Of a DNA stretch of 64,000 bases, positions 24,993 through 33,437 are shown one piece after another. Below the pieces are notes generated by a model. That model had not been told where the DNA came from and searched no databases. It saw nothing but the letters and a program-made list of their open reading frames with translations. The position numbers and the translations under genes were made by a program. The stretch's first letter is position 1; each line of letters begins with the position of its first letter. Source of the stretch: Brevibacillus migulae (GTDB lineage Bacteria > Bacillota > Bacilli > Brevibacillales > Brevibacillaceae); NCBI RefSeq assembly GCF_004521915.1, contig NZ_SDKD01000002.1:248862-312861 (forward strand). The letters run 5' to 3'.

Positions 24993-26198
24993 ATGTCGCG
25001 TGCAGGTCGGTACTTTTTCTTCATCTTTCTCATCATGCTGGTCTATGCACCGTCGGCCGCCACCGCCGAGCAAGCCCCCGATCAAGCGAGTCAAGCGAGG
25101 GATGGCCCGATTAATCAGCTTGTCCAGCAGCAGGTTGAGAATCTGCAAATCGATTCGGTCGAGCAATTCTGGCAAAAGACGCTAGCGGAGTACAAAGGGT
25201 ATCTCCCGGACATCAAATCTCCCGGGTTTGTCCAGCTGTTGATGCAGGATGGGGAAATCAGCATCACCGGGATCTTTAAAGGCATGCTCAAGTTCATCCT
25301 GCATGAAATATGGACAAACGGAAAGCTGCTGACCTCGATCATTATCATCACCGTTTTCGCCATGATTCTGGAGACGATGCAGAATGCGTTTGAACGAAAT
25401 ACGGTCACCACTGTCGCCTATGCCATTACCTATCTGGTCCTGATGGTGCTGGCGATCAACAGCTTCCATGTCGCCATCACCTATGCCCAGGAGGCGATTA
25501 CCGATATGTCCGACTTCATGCTGGCGATGCTGCCCCTGGTTGTGGCGCTGCTGGCATCGGTCGGGAATCTGGCTTCGGCAGCCATGTTTCATCCGCTGAT
25601 CATATTCATGATCAATACAAGCGGCATTTTGATTTCGACGATCGTATTCCCTCTGCTGTTCCTGTCAACCATGCTCTACATTGCCAGCCTGTTTTCGGAA
25701 AGGTACCAGGTGACGCAGCTGGCCAGCCTTTTGCGCAACATCGCGATGGGTGCCCTCGGTTCCTTTTTGACCATCTTTCTGGCGGTAGTCAGCATTCAGG
25801 GTGCGACCGCTTCCGTCACGGATGGTGTGACACTGCGAACGGCCAAATACGTGACCGGCAACTTTGTCCCGATCGTAGGGCGGATGTTCTCGGATGCAGC
25901 GGACACGGTGCTGAGCGCGTCCCTCCTGGTGAAAAACGCGATTGGTTTGGCTGGAGTCATCATCCTGCTGATCCTGTGCGCTTTCCCTGCCCTGAAGATT
26001 TTGGTCATCGCCTTGATTTACAACCTTTCCTCCGCGGTATTGCAGCCTTTGGGGAACAGCCCGATCATTTCGGCACTGGGGACCATCGGGAAAAGCTTGT
26101 TATTCGTCTTTGCAGCACTCGCTACGGTTGGTCTGATGTTCTTCTTGGCGGTCACGATTATCATAGCAGCCGGAAATATATCGATGATGGTGCGGTAG
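24993..26198 (+). CDS. spoIIIAE: Stage III sporulation protein AE
   Basis: Polytopic protein of 401 residues and a core membrane part of the SpoIIIA channel. It starts with a likely signal peptide (about residues 1-24, ending SAATAEQA), followed by a soluble segment (SVEQFWQKTLAEYKGYLPDI) and about eight helices. The ATG at 24993 is chosen because GGAGGAGGG lies just upstream and the signal peptide then begins correctly; an in-frame ATG at 24963 is rejected. Confidence 0.95.
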   Translation: MSRAGRYFFFIFLIMLVYAPSAATAEQAPDQASQARDGPINQLVQQQVENLQIDSVEQFWQKTLAEYKGYLPDIKSPGFVQLLMQDGEISITGIFKGMLKFILHEIWTNGKLLTSIIIITVFAMILETMQNAFERNTVTTVAYAITYLVLMVLAINSFHVAITYAQEAITDMSDFMLAMLPLVVALLASVGNLASAAMFHPLIIFMINTSGILISTIVFPLLFLSTMLYIASLFSERYQVTQLASLLRNIAMGALGSFLTIFLAVVSIQGATASVTDGVTLRTAKYVTGNFVPIVGRMFSDAADTVLSASLLVKNAIGLAGVIILLILCAFPALKILVIALIYNLSSAVLQPLGNSPIISALGTIGKSLLFVFAALATVGLMFFLAVTIIIAAGNISMMVR

Positions 26199-26861
26199 GT
26201 GAATGAGTTGGACTGGCTAAACATATGGTTGAAAAAGATCATCCTGCTAGTATTGCTCGCTGCCTTTCTGGATCTGATCCTGCCCAATACCAGCATGCAG
26301 CGGTACGTGAAAATGGTGATGGGTCTTATCCTGCTCCTGACCATACTCACACCTGTATTCTCGATCTTCAATCTATCCCAGGACGAATTGGCTTTCAAGC
26401 TGAGCCGCTATCAGGAAGACTTTCAAAACGCGACCAAAGCAGACTGGCAGCCTTTGGCCAAAAAGCTGATGGGCCAGCAAACGCAGCAGGTCACGTCCTA
26501 TATGAAGCAGCAGATTGAAACCGCCGTTCGCCTGCAAGTGAAAGAAACGTATGGGGAGGAGCCCGCCGCGGTTGATGTACAAATTGCCGGAGATAACCCG
26601 GAGGCGCCGGTCATCAAGCAAATCACGCTGACCATGGCAGAAGCGGGCAGTAAAGGAGCCGGTGAAGAAGAGTCCGTGCAGGTGATCAGACCAATTGAGG
26701 AAGTGTCAATCAATCTATCAGAAAAGCCGCAGGTAGATTCCGCATCGAACAGTCAACAGCAGCTGCGAGCAGAAGATATGCAAATGGCCAAATGGCTTGC
26801 GCAAAATTGGAGCATTGAGGCAGACCAGGTGCAAGTGATCCGAGACACAAAGAGCAAGTAA
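26199..26861 (+). CDS. spoIIIAF: Stage III sporulation protein AF
   Basis: Protein of 220 residues: two N-terminal helices (KKIILLVLLAAFLDLILP and MVMGLILLLTILTPVFSIF) followed by an extracytoplasmic ring-building-like domain with a Ser/Gln-rich part. It begins immediately after the spoIIIAE stop. The GTG at 26199 is the first available start; a TTG at 26208 after AGGTG is an alternative that shortens it by three residues and fits the B. subtilis N-terminus equally well. Confidence 0.92.
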   Translation: MNELDWLNIWLKKIILLVLLAAFLDLILPNTSMQRYVKMVMGLILLLTILTPVFSIFNLSQDELAFKLSRYQEDFQNATKADWQPLAKKLMGQQTQQVTSYMKQQIETAVRLQVKETYGEEPAAVDVQIAGDNPEAPVIKQITLTMAEAGSKGAGEEESVQVIRPIEEVSINLSEKPQVDSASNSQQQLRAEDMQMAKWLAQNWSIEADQVQVIRDTKSK

Positions 26862-26899
26862 AAGCAAATGTTGGCGGCGGGCAGAGGAGAGGTGAAACG

Positions 26900-27535
26900 A
26901 TGTTTTCTTTCTTAAAAAAGGCGTTGCAGCTCGATGGATCTGAAAAAAAGCTGAAGCCGATCCATTACGTGATCGTGCTTCTCGGGATAGGGATCGCGTT
27001 GATGATCGTAACCGACTTTTTGCGGGTAGAACCGGACGTGCCGATCGGATTCGGAGATAGTGCGGATGTCACCCAAGCAAACGGCGGTGACCCTCCTGCC
27101 GTTACCGCATTGGGGCCGTCAAGCCAAAATGACATCATTGCCGAATACGAGAACCGCTACGAGACCCAACTGCGGGATATTTTGGAGACGGTTGTCGGTG
27201 TCGGGGAGGTCGAGGTATTTGTCAATCTGGATTCCACACCCGAGCTTGTCGTGGAGAAGAATACCGAGACCCACTCGACCAACCTTCAGGAAACAGACAA
27301 AGAGAAGGCGACGCGCAACCAAAGCGAGCAATCCCGCAATGAGGAGACCATTATCATTTCCGGCAAGCAGGAACAACCTGTCGTCCTGAAAACTTTGAAG
27401 CCGAAAGTAAGGGGGGTTGTCGTGGTAGCGAAAGGGGCTGACAACAGCCAAGTCAAGTTGTGGATTACGGAAGCGATCCAAAGGGCACTTGAAGTGCCGA
27501 TGTACAAAATTTCGGTATTGCCAAAAAAAGGCTAG
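26900..27535 (+). CDS. spoIIIAG: Stage III sporulation protein AG
   Basis: Ring-forming component of 211 residues. A single N-terminal helix (YVIVLLGIGIALMIVTDFL) anchors a domain that in B. subtilis forms a 30-subunit ring in the intermembrane space. Landmarks: YENRYETQLRDILETVVGVG, VFVNLDSTPELVVEKNTE and VVVVAKGADNSQVKLWI. GGAGAGG precedes the ATG. Confidence 0.95.
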   Translation: MFSFLKKALQLDGSEKKLKPIHYVIVLLGIGIALMIVTDFLRVEPDVPIGFGDSADVTQANGGDPPAVTALGPSSQNDIIAEYENRYETQLRDILETVVGVGEVEVFVNLDSTPELVVEKNTETHSTNLQETDKEKATRNQSEQSRNEETIIISGKQEQPVVLKTLKPKVRGVVVVAKGADNSQVKLWITEAIQRALEVPMYKISVLPKKG

Positions 27536-27547
27536 GGGGTAATGAGA

Positions 27548-28192
27548 ATGGTATTACGCAAACAAACAGTATGGCTTTTGACAATGTTGGCAGTGATGGT
27601 CGTGCTTTCCGGATATTACCTGGTGAAAGGGCCGCAAGATCAGCTGTCCGTATCGCAGCAGCAGACGGAAGTAGATGAATTCCCGAATGTAATCGTGGAA
27701 ACCAAGCAAAGCGAGCAACCGGCAGGAGCAGTGACAGGTACGGACAATCAGCCAATCACCGTGCAAACACCGACAGCCAGCACGGAAGAGCAAGCGACAG
27801 GTACCGAAAAGCAAGAGGCTGCGGTCTTGGCTGATACACCAAACGATGTATTCACCGGATATAAAATGAATCGCGACACCATGATTGAAAAGGAAAAAGA
27901 TGAGCAAATGCAGGTCATGATGAATCCGGAGGCAACCCCGCAAGCGGTAGCGGAGGCGAAAGCGAGACACGAGGAGCTGTCTACCATTCAGCAGGCTACG
28001 ATTACCGTGGAAGAAATGCTGAAAGCTAGCGGCTACAAAGACGCGGTGGTATCCGTACTGAAAGATAAGGTCACCGTGATTGTGCAAAAGGATAAATTGG
28101 AAGCAGGAGAAGTCGTGGATATTATCGCTCAAGTGAAGCAACACTTGAATGTCCCCGGAAAAAATATTTCTGTTCAGTACAAAGCATTATGA
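27548..28192 (+). CDS. spoIIIAH: Stage III sporulation protein AH
   Basis: SpoIIIAH (214 residues) binds forespore SpoIIQ across the two membranes, closing the channel. It has an N-terminal anchor (KQTVWLLTMLAVMVVLSGYY), a long Thr/Gln/Glu-rich linker (about 30-100) and the YscJ-like domain ending in VSVLKDKVTVIVQKDKLEAG. The ATG at 27548 is chosen over 27542: GGGGG lies eight bases upstream and the N-terminus then aligns with B. subtilis. Last gene of the operon. Confidence 0.95.
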   Translation: MVLRKQTVWLLTMLAVMVVLSGYYLVKGPQDQLSVSQQQTEVDEFPNVIVETKQSEQPAGAVTGTDNQPITVQTPTASTEEQATGTEKQEAAVLADTPNDVFTGYKMNRDTMIEKEKDEQMQVMMNPEATPQAVAEAKARHEELSTIQQATITVEEMLKASGYKDAVVSVLKDKVTVIVQKDKLEAGEVVDIIAQVKQHLNVPGKNISVQYKAL

Positions 28193-28218
28193 AATAAGTA
28201 GTTTTAGGGAAGGATGGT

Positions 28219-28264
28219 AAAGGATTTTCTCCCTTGTGCTCCAAGTCAAGAGAGGAAATCCTTT
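28219..28264 (+). terminator. Possible terminator after spoIIIAH
   Basis: AAAGGATTT pairs with AAATCCTTT across about 27 bases, with TCTC/GAGA nearby. The following T stretch is short (CTTTCTT), so function is uncertain. Confidence 0.45.
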
Positions 28265-28265
28265 C

Positions 28266-28294
28266 TTGACGTTGTGCTGGCAAACCGCTACCAT
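28266..28294 (+). promoter_or_regulatory. Probable promoter of accBC
   Basis: TTGACG at 28266-28271 and TACCAT at 28289-28294 are 17 bases apart. The stretch from here to accB (28295-28459) shows no convincing gene. Confidence 0.45.
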
Positions 28295-28459
28295 GATTAT
28301 GTTGGTCGAAAAGAAGGACTTGCCACGCAAAGGCTGCGCCAAGAGCCTGATCGAGCAAAGCTTTCTTTATGACCTGCTCTTATTTTCTCCTACTGATCCA
28401 GCAAAAGCTTGGAGATCATGGTGTGACCCATCACAATCACAGACAAAGGAGTGCTTGTT

Positions 28460-28981
28460 GTGTTCAAGATTCATGAGATCCGTGAAATTATCAAATTGAT
28501 CGATCAATCGACTATTCATGAGTTTGAATTGGAAGTGGATGGTTCCAAAGTGACCATCAAAAAAGCAAATGCAGAAGTGGCAGCAATGCCGGCTCCTGCC
28601 GTATTTCAAGCTGCTGCACCTGTAGTAGCGACACCTGCTGTTGCGGCTGCACCGGCACCAGAAGTACAACCGGCTCCTGCACCGGCAGCGCCAGCTCCAG
28701 CAGCGGCAGCTCCGGCAGAAGCAAAAGTGGACGAAAGCGCGTTCCATAAAATCGTTTCCCCGATGGTGGGAACCTTCTACCGCTCTCCAGAGCCAGGCGC
28801 TTCGGCATATGTGCAACCAGGCGATCAAGTGGTGCCTAACAAGGTTGTATGCATCGTGGAAGCGATGAAGCTCTTCAACGAGATCGAAGCGGAAGTAACA
28901 GGCGAGATCGTAAAAGTGCTGGTAGAAGACGGTCAGCTTGTCGAGTATGGCCAACCGCTGTTCTTGGTCAAACCAGAGTAA
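28460..28981 (+). CDS. accB: Biotin carboxyl carrier protein of acetyl-CoA carboxylase
   Basis: Carries biotin between AccC and the carboxyltransferase in malonyl-CoA synthesis; 173 residues. An N-terminal segment ([18 protein letters not shown]) is followed by an Ala/Pro-rich linker (about 50-90) and the biotinyl domain with [17 protein letters not shown], the lysine of EAMKL being biotinylated. The GTG at 28460 follows AAGGAG by eight bases; the GTG at 28451 overlaps that site. Forms an operon with accC 16 bases downstream. Confidence 0.95.
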   Translation: MFKIHEIREIIKLIDQSTIHEFELEVDGSKVTIKKANAEVAAMPAPAVFQAAAPVVATPAVAAAPAPEVQPAPAPAAPAPAAAAPAEAKVDESAFHKIVSPMVGTFYRSPEPGASAYVQPGDQVVPNKVVCIVEAMKLFNEIEAEVTGEIVKVLVEDGQLVEYGQPLFLVKPE

Positions 28982-28997
28982 AACGGAGGAATGCGGG

Positions 28998-30353
28998 ATG
29001 TTTCAAAAGGTATTGATTGCCAACCGCGGCGAGATCGCTGTCCGCATTATCCGCGCGTGCCGGGAGCTGGGCATCCAGTCGGTCGCCGTTTATTCGGAGG
29101 CCGATCGCGATGCGCTGCATGTGAAGCTCGCTGACGAAGCATACTGTATTGGCCCTACAGCTTCCAAGGAAAGCTACCTCAATATGGCCAATATCATGAG
29201 TGTCGCGACCAAGGTCGGGGTGGATGCCGTGCATCCAGGCTACGGCTTTTTGGCGGAAAACGCAGACTTTGCGGAAATTTGCGCGGCTTGTAATATCACC
29301 TTCATCGGACCAGATCCGGAGTCCATTACGAAAATGGGTGACAAATCGACGGCGAAGGATACGATGAAACGGGCTGGCGTGCCGACCGTTCCGGGAACGG
29401 AAGGACTGATCGACAGCATCACGGAAGCGGTGCAAACCGCCCGGGAAATTGGGTATCCGGTGATGGTGAAGGCGACAGCAGGCGGCGGCGGACGCGGCAT
29501 GCGCGTTGCCGTCAATGATGAAGACCTGGAAAAAGCGATTCGCCAGGCGCAAAATGAAGCGAAAACAGCCTTTGGCAATCCAGGCGTGTATCTGGAGAAA
29601 TTCGTGGAAGGCCCTCGTCACGTAGAGATTCAGGTGATGGGTGACAAGCAGGGCAACGTGGTGTATTTGGGAGAACGCGACTGCTCGATCCAACGCCGCC
29701 ACCAAAAGCTGATCGAGGAAGCTCCATCGCCTGCGCTCAGCGAAGAACTGCGCCGACAAATGGGCGAAGCGGCTGTGGCAGCTGCCAAAGCGGTAAATTA
29801 CCACGGAGCAGGAACTGTAGAATTTTTGCTGGATAAATACGGCAAATTCTACTTCATGGAAATGAATACGCGTATCCAGGTAGAGCATCCAGTCACAGAG
29901 CTGGTGACAGGCATCGATCTGATCAAAGAACAGATCATGGTCGCAGCCGGACATCCGCTTTCCTTTACCCAGGAGGATGTCAAGCTGAACGGATGGGCGA
30001 TTGAGTGCCGGATTAATGCGGAGAACCCTGCCAAAAACTTCATGCCGTCCCCTGGGCGCATCACCGAATATTTGGCGCCAGGCGGGTTTGGGGTGCGGGT
30101 GGACAGCGCGGCATTCAGCGGATATTCCATTCCTCCTTATTACGACTCGATGATTGCGAAGCTGATCGTATGGGGAAAAACACGCCAGGAAGCGATTGAC
30201 CGCATGAAGCGTGCGCTTGATGAATTCGTGGTCGGCGGGATTTCGACTACGATCCCGTTCCATCGGAAAATGATGGAGCATGAAGTGTTTATCAGCGGCC
30301 ATTTCGATACGAAATTCCTGGATACGTATGAATTGAAGCTGGATGAGCAGTAG
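28998..30353 (+). CDS. accC: Biotin carboxylase subunit of acetyl-CoA carboxylase
   Basis: ATP-dependent carboxylation of biotin on AccB; 451 residues. N-terminal domain [23 protein letters not shown]-grasp glycine loop [37 protein letters not shown] and the catalytic [18 protein letters not shown] are all present. The ATG at 28998 follows CGGAGGA by seven bases. The minus strand here also reads open for 464 codons, which is a shadow. Confidence 0.97.
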   Translation: MFQKVLIANRGEIAVRIIRACRELGIQSVAVYSEADRDALHVKLADEAYCIGPTASKESYLNMANIMSVATKVGVDAVHPGYGFLAENADFAEICAACNITFIGPDPESITKMGDKSTAKDTMKRAGVPTVPGTEGLIDSITEAVQTAREIGYPVMVKATAGGGGRGMRVAVNDEDLEKAIRQAQNEAKTAFGNPGVYLEKFVEGPRHVEIQVMGDKQGNVVYLGERDCSIQRRHQKLIEEAPSPALSEELRRQMGEAAVAAAKAVNYHGAGTVEFLLDKYGKFYFMEMNTRIQVEHPVTELVTGIDLIKEQIMVAAGHPLSFTQEDVKLNGWAIECRINAENPAKNFMPSPGRITEYLAPGGFGVRVDSAAFSGYSIPPYYDSMIAKLIVWGKTRQEAIDRMKRALDEFVVGGISTTIPFHRKMMEHEVFISGHFDTKFLDTYELKLDEQ

Positions 30354-30362
30354 TCTCGCCAT

Positions 30363-30391
30363 TTGTAAATCAAGAGGGCTGTTGGTATAAT
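30363..30391 (+). promoter_or_regulatory. Sigma-A promoter of yqhY
   Basis: TTGTAA at 30363-30368 and a perfect TATAAT at 30386-30391 are 17 bases apart, starting ten bases past the accC stop and about 30 bases upstream of yqhY. Confidence 0.75.
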
Positions 30392-30421
30392 GGAAGGTAA
30401 ATCCAGTGGGAGGTGCGAATG

Positions 30422-30844
30422 ATGGAAGAGTTTACTCCAGACTTAGAGAGAACCGAACTTGGTAAGGTCCAAATCGCTCCCGAAGTATTGGAAGTCATCG
30501 CGGGGATGGCCGCTTCCGAAGTGGAAGGCGTAGCCCATATGAGCGGTGGTTTTGTTGGAGATATAGCTGAACGTTTAGGTCGAAAAAATATTGCGCGCGG
30601 GGTACGGGTGGAAGTTGGCTCCCGTGAAGCGGCTGTGGATGTATCCATTATTGTGAAATATGGTCACCGCATTCCGGAGGTAGCGCGCAACATTCAAGAC
30701 AGCGTACGCAACGCAATTGAAAGCATGACCGGATTGTCGGTGGTTGAAGTCAATGTACATATCATCGATGTGGAGCTGAAAGCGGAAGAAAAAGCGCAGC
30801 CAGCACCGGCTTCAGCAGCAGAGGAGTATCATCGGGTCCGGTAG
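30422..30844 (+). CDS. yqhY: Asp23/Gls24 family envelope stress protein (YqhY)
   Basis: Asp23-domain protein of 140 residues: LGKVQIAPEVLEVIAGMAAS, VEGVAHMSGG, RGVRVEVGSREAAVDVSIIV and YGHRIPEVARNIQDSVRNAI are diagnostic. In B. subtilis YqhY is tied to control of acetyl-CoA carboxylase, with the gene after accBC as here. The next gene encodes AmaP, the membrane anchor of Asp23 in Staphylococcus. ATG at 30422 (or 30419) after TGGGAGG. It has its own promoter and terminator. Confidence 0.93.
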   Translation: MEEFTPDLERTELGKVQIAPEVLEVIAGMAASEVEGVAHMSGGFVGDIAERLGRKNIARGVRVEVGSREAAVDVSIIVKYGHRIPEVARNIQDSVRNAIESMTGLSVVEVNVHIIDVELKAEEKAQPAPASAAEEYHRVR

Positions 30845-30882
30845 AGGTGTCCTCCCGACGAGTCCGTTTCCTATGATTGATC

Positions 30883-30909
30883 ATGCCCCCACTTCCCGGG
30901 GGCATTTTC
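30883..30909 (+). terminator. Intrinsic terminator after yqhY
   Basis: ATGCCCCC pairs with GGGGGCAT around a seven-base loop, followed by TTTT. Read-through into amaP remains possible because the T tract is short. Confidence 0.75.
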
Positions 30910-30974
30910 CTCATATGAGAGACGTTTGAAAGGCGGCTCTTCTTTTCGAGCCCATTGGCGAAGGAGAGAGAAGA

Positions 30975-31541
30975 ATGAACTTGTTTGACCGTTTTATCTT
31001 GACCCTCTACAGTTTTGCATTAATCATCCTATCCGCTGCAGGCATCGGTCTTGCCTTGCAAGTCATCCCTTCTTCATATGCCCAAGCGCTTGTACAGCAG
31101 ATCTATACCGGGTATGGTCCCAATATCCCTTATCTGGTTGTCGCGATCATCTTTTTGATCATCAGTCTGCGCTTCTTTTTCAGCGCGTTTTCCTACCGCA
31201 AACCGAAAACGGAAAAAGGAATTCGCCAACGCAGCGAATTTGGGGAAATTAATATTACGCTGCAAACGATCCAAACGATTGCAGAACGCACTGCTCGCAA
31301 AGTCAAAGGCGTGCGTGATTTGAAAACGGCCGTGAAGGCTTTGGAGAGCGGCAACATCATTTCCCTTCGCGTATCGGTCGACGGAGAGACGCCGATTCCG
31401 GAAATGACGCACAAGCTGCAGAGTGATGTCAAGACACAGGTAGAATTAATCGCGGGCGTAGAAATCACCGAGGTGGCAGTTGTCGTGACTGAAGTAGCGA
31501 ATTCCGAACAGGCTTCCATCCGCACCAGACGGGTAGAGTAG
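30975..31541 (+). CDS. amaP: Alkaline shock response membrane anchor protein
   Basis: Protein of 188 residues with two N-terminal helices (about 6-30 and 53-73) and a cytoplasmic Asp23-like domain (GEINITLQTIQTIAERTARK, then VKGVRDLKTAV). AmaP anchors Asp23 at the membrane in Staphylococcus. Followed after 20 bases by a DUF2273 gene, its usual partner. This pair is absent between yqhY and nusB in B. subtilis. Confidence 0.9.
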   Translation: MNLFDRFILTLYSFALIILSAAGIGLALQVIPSSYAQALVQQIYTGYGPNIPYLVVAIIFLIISLRFFFSAFSYRKPKTEKGIRQRSEFGEINITLQTIQTIAERTARKVKGVRDLKTAVKALESGNIISLRVSVDGETPIPEMTHKLQSDVKTQVELIAGVEITEVAVVVTEVANSEQASIRTRRVE

Positions 31542-31561
31542 AAGGTTAGAAGGTGAAATCG

Positions 31562-31774
31562 ATGATGTGGGAGATTTTATGGGAGCATAAGGGGAAACTA
31601 CTGGGAGTGGCTGCCGGTTTTTTCTTTGGGCTTTTGTATTTGCTGGTGGGCTTCTGGGATACGCTTGTGTTTCTCGTCTTTATTTCCACCGGATTTTATC
31701 TCGGTCGGAAACTGGACCATAAAGAAGATTTACGCGACATCCTGGATCGCATTTTACCTGGGAAATTTAAATAG
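31562..31774 (+). CDS. DUF2273 small membrane protein
   Basis: Protein of 70 residues with one long hydrophobic hairpin (LLGVAAGFFFGLLYLLVGFW and TLVFLVFISTGFYLG) and a basic/acidic tail. DUF2273 proteins routinely accompany AmaP and Asp23. The ATG at 31562 follows AAGGTG by seven bases; the GTG at 31553 overlaps that site. Confidence 0.85.
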   Translation: MMWEILWEHKGKLLGVAAGFFFGLLYLLVGFWDTLVFLVFISTGFYLGRKLDHKEDLRDILDRILPGKFK

Positions 31775-31788
31775 TAGGTGAAACGGAC

Positions 31789-32196
31789 ATGAAACGCAGA
31801 ACAGCACGGGAAAAAGCAGTACAGTGCCTGTTTCAAATTGACATGGCAGAAGTAAATTTGGAAGATGCCATTTCCATGGTGATGGAAGAGGAGCAAGGAG
31901 CCGACAATGCATATATGAAGCGGCTCATCGAAGAAACCTTGTCGCATCTTCCGCAAATCGATCAGGAAATCAGCAAATATTTGCGCGGCTGGCAGCTCGA
32001 CCGGATTGCCAATGTAGACCGGGCGATTTTGCGGTTGGCTTTTTTCGAGCTGATGTATGAACAAGAAATTCCGAAGAAAGTCGTCGTGAACGAAGCGATT
32101 GAATTGGCCAAGCTCTTTAGCGACGATCAATCCTACCGTTTTGTAAATGGCGTCCTGTCCAGCTATTTGCAAGCCATGGAAACCCCCGAAGCGTAA
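31789..32196 (+). CDS. nusB: Transcription antitermination protein NusB
   Basis: All-helical RNA-binding protein (135 residues) that with S10 supports rRNA antitermination. The Arg-rich start MKRRTAREKAVQCLFQIDMA and the core WQLDRIANVDRAILRLAFFE followed by VVVNEAIELAKLFSDD are standard. It starts 15 bases after the DUF2273 gene, so probably belongs to the amaP transcript. Confidence 0.96.
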   Translation: MKRRTAREKAVQCLFQIDMAEVNLEDAISMVMEEEQGADNAYMKRLIEETLSHLPQIDQEISKYLRGWQLDRIANVDRAILRLAFFELMYEQEIPKKVVVNEAIELAKLFSDDQSYRFVNGVLSSYLQAMETPEA

Positions 32197-32209
32197 AAAG
32201 GGGGCAGCC

Positions 32210-33163
32210 ATGACAAAGGTAATACTGGGAATCGATACAAGCAATTACCGTACATCCTTATGTCTCGCCACAAAAGACGGACAGATTGTAGCAGAAGCGA
32301 AACGCCTGCTTCGCGTGAAGGAGGGAAAGCGCGGGCTGCAGCAATCGGAAGCCGTCTTTCAGCATGTCATGAATCTCCCGGAGCTGAGTGAGGAGATGTC
32401 CCTAGCCGAATGGGAGATTGTCGGCGTATGTGCGAGTGAAAAGCCGCGTCCGGTCGACGGCTCCTATATGCCGGTGTTTAAAGTGGGGGAAGGACTCGGA
32501 AAATCGCTGTCCGTGTTTCAAAAAGTGCCCTTGTACTTGACGACACATCAGGAAGGTCACATCGCAGCGGGTGAATACACATCCGTGGAAAAGCCCAAGC
32601 AGGATCGTTTCCTAGCGGTCCATCTATCCGGAGGGACCAGCGAATTGCTGCTCTGTACCAGACAGCAGCATGGCTATGCGATCGAGAAAGTTGGGGGAAC
32701 CCAGGATCTACATGCCGGTCAGCTGGTTGATCGTGTTGGCGTGGCGCTCGGGCTCTCGTTTCCGGCAGGGCCGGCTTTGGAGAAGCTGGCTCAATCGGCA
32801 GTCGGTGAATATCGTGTGCCTTCCTCGGTGCAAGATCTGACGTTCAGCTTTTCCGGACCAGAAGCCTCGTTGCTGCGTACCATTGCGCAGAAGCAGGTGA
32901 GGCCTGCGGAGATCGCGCGTGCTACGGAGCAATGCATCGCCAATACGTTGGAAAAAGTGTTGCGCAATGCGCGGGAAGCGGGCTATCCTGAGGAAATACT
33001 GATCGTGGGTGGTGTTGCAGCCAATCAGTACATCCGAGAGCGGCTGGTCAAGCGCTTGGAACATCCGGCTGTCGGTGCCAAGCTCTTCTTTTGTGATCCG
33101 GTCTATTCGGGCGATAATGCCTACGGGGTCGCGATGTTGGGCTGGATGCAGCACCATACATAA
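32210..33163 (+). CDS. TsaD/Kae1-like ASKHA-fold protein (paralogue, function unknown)
   Basis: Protein of 317 residues clearly related to TsaD, the tRNA t6A synthase subunit, but not the orthologue. It keeps the metal histidines in HQEGH (TsaD: HxEGH), the nucleotide loops VILGIDTSNYRTSLCLA and LSGGTSELLL, GGVAANQYIRERL and the late GDNAYGVAM aspartate. TsaD's GEAFDK equivalent reads LVDRVGVALGL, and the insert regions are shorter. Such paralogues are seen between nusB and folD in Paenibacillaceae. The ATG at 32210 follows a GGGGG stretch, 13 bases after nusB. A role in tRNA modification or as a regulator is possible but unproven. Confidence 0.8.
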   Translation: MTKVILGIDTSNYRTSLCLATKDGQIVAEAKRLLRVKEGKRGLQQSEAVFQHVMNLPELSEEMSLAEWEIVGVCASEKPRPVDGSYMPVFKVGEGLGKSLSVFQKVPLYLTTHQEGHIAAGEYTSVEKPKQDRFLAVHLSGGTSELLLCTRQQHGYAIEKVGGTQDLHAGQLVDRVGVALGLSFPAGPALEKLAQSAVGEYRVPSSVQDLTFSFSGPEASLLRTIAQKQVRPAEIARATEQCIANTLEKVLRNAREAGYPEEILIVGGVAANQYIRERLVKRLEHPAVGAKLFFCDPVYSGDNAYGVAMLGWMQHHT

Positions 33164-33266
33164 TGTGTAAAAAACAGGAAAATCGACTTGAGCGGTCATA
33201 GGTCTTTCCTTACGAAAGAGCTAAGTGTTTGCCAAGTTCACTCCCTAGAAAAATGGCATTTGGTTG

Positions 33267-33309
33267 GCTGTTCCAAGTCAGAAGCATGACTGAGCGGGGC
33301 AGCTTTTTT
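33267..33309 (+). terminator. Intrinsic terminator upstream of folD
   Basis: GCTGTTCC pairs with GGGGCAGC and inner AGTCA with TGACT, followed by six T. It may end the nusB transcript or a short RNA from the 33164-33266 stretch, which holds no gene but includes a CTTTC/GAAAG hairpin near 33211. Confidence 0.85.
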
Positions 33310-33437
33310 CTTAACGTTTTGTCAAATATTTCCCTAAAAATGGAATGAAAGCGGTGAAAATCCGAAAATCGCCTTTACACCGACAGCAGCTTTCCGATAG
33401 ACTAAGGACAGACAAACGAAGTGGAGGAGGAGCCGTT

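Noticed and set aside
28236..28499. 87-codon open frame between spoIIIAH and accB
   Set aside because: It overlaps the accB promoter and start and lacks a ribosome binding site and family features.
28968..30362. Minus-strand open frame of 464 codons
   Set aside because: Antisense shadow of accC caused by codon bias; low-complexity His/Arg composition.
33164..33437. THF riboswitch upstream of folD
   Set aside because: The conserved THF aptamer segments are not present; only generic hairpins and a terminator are visible.
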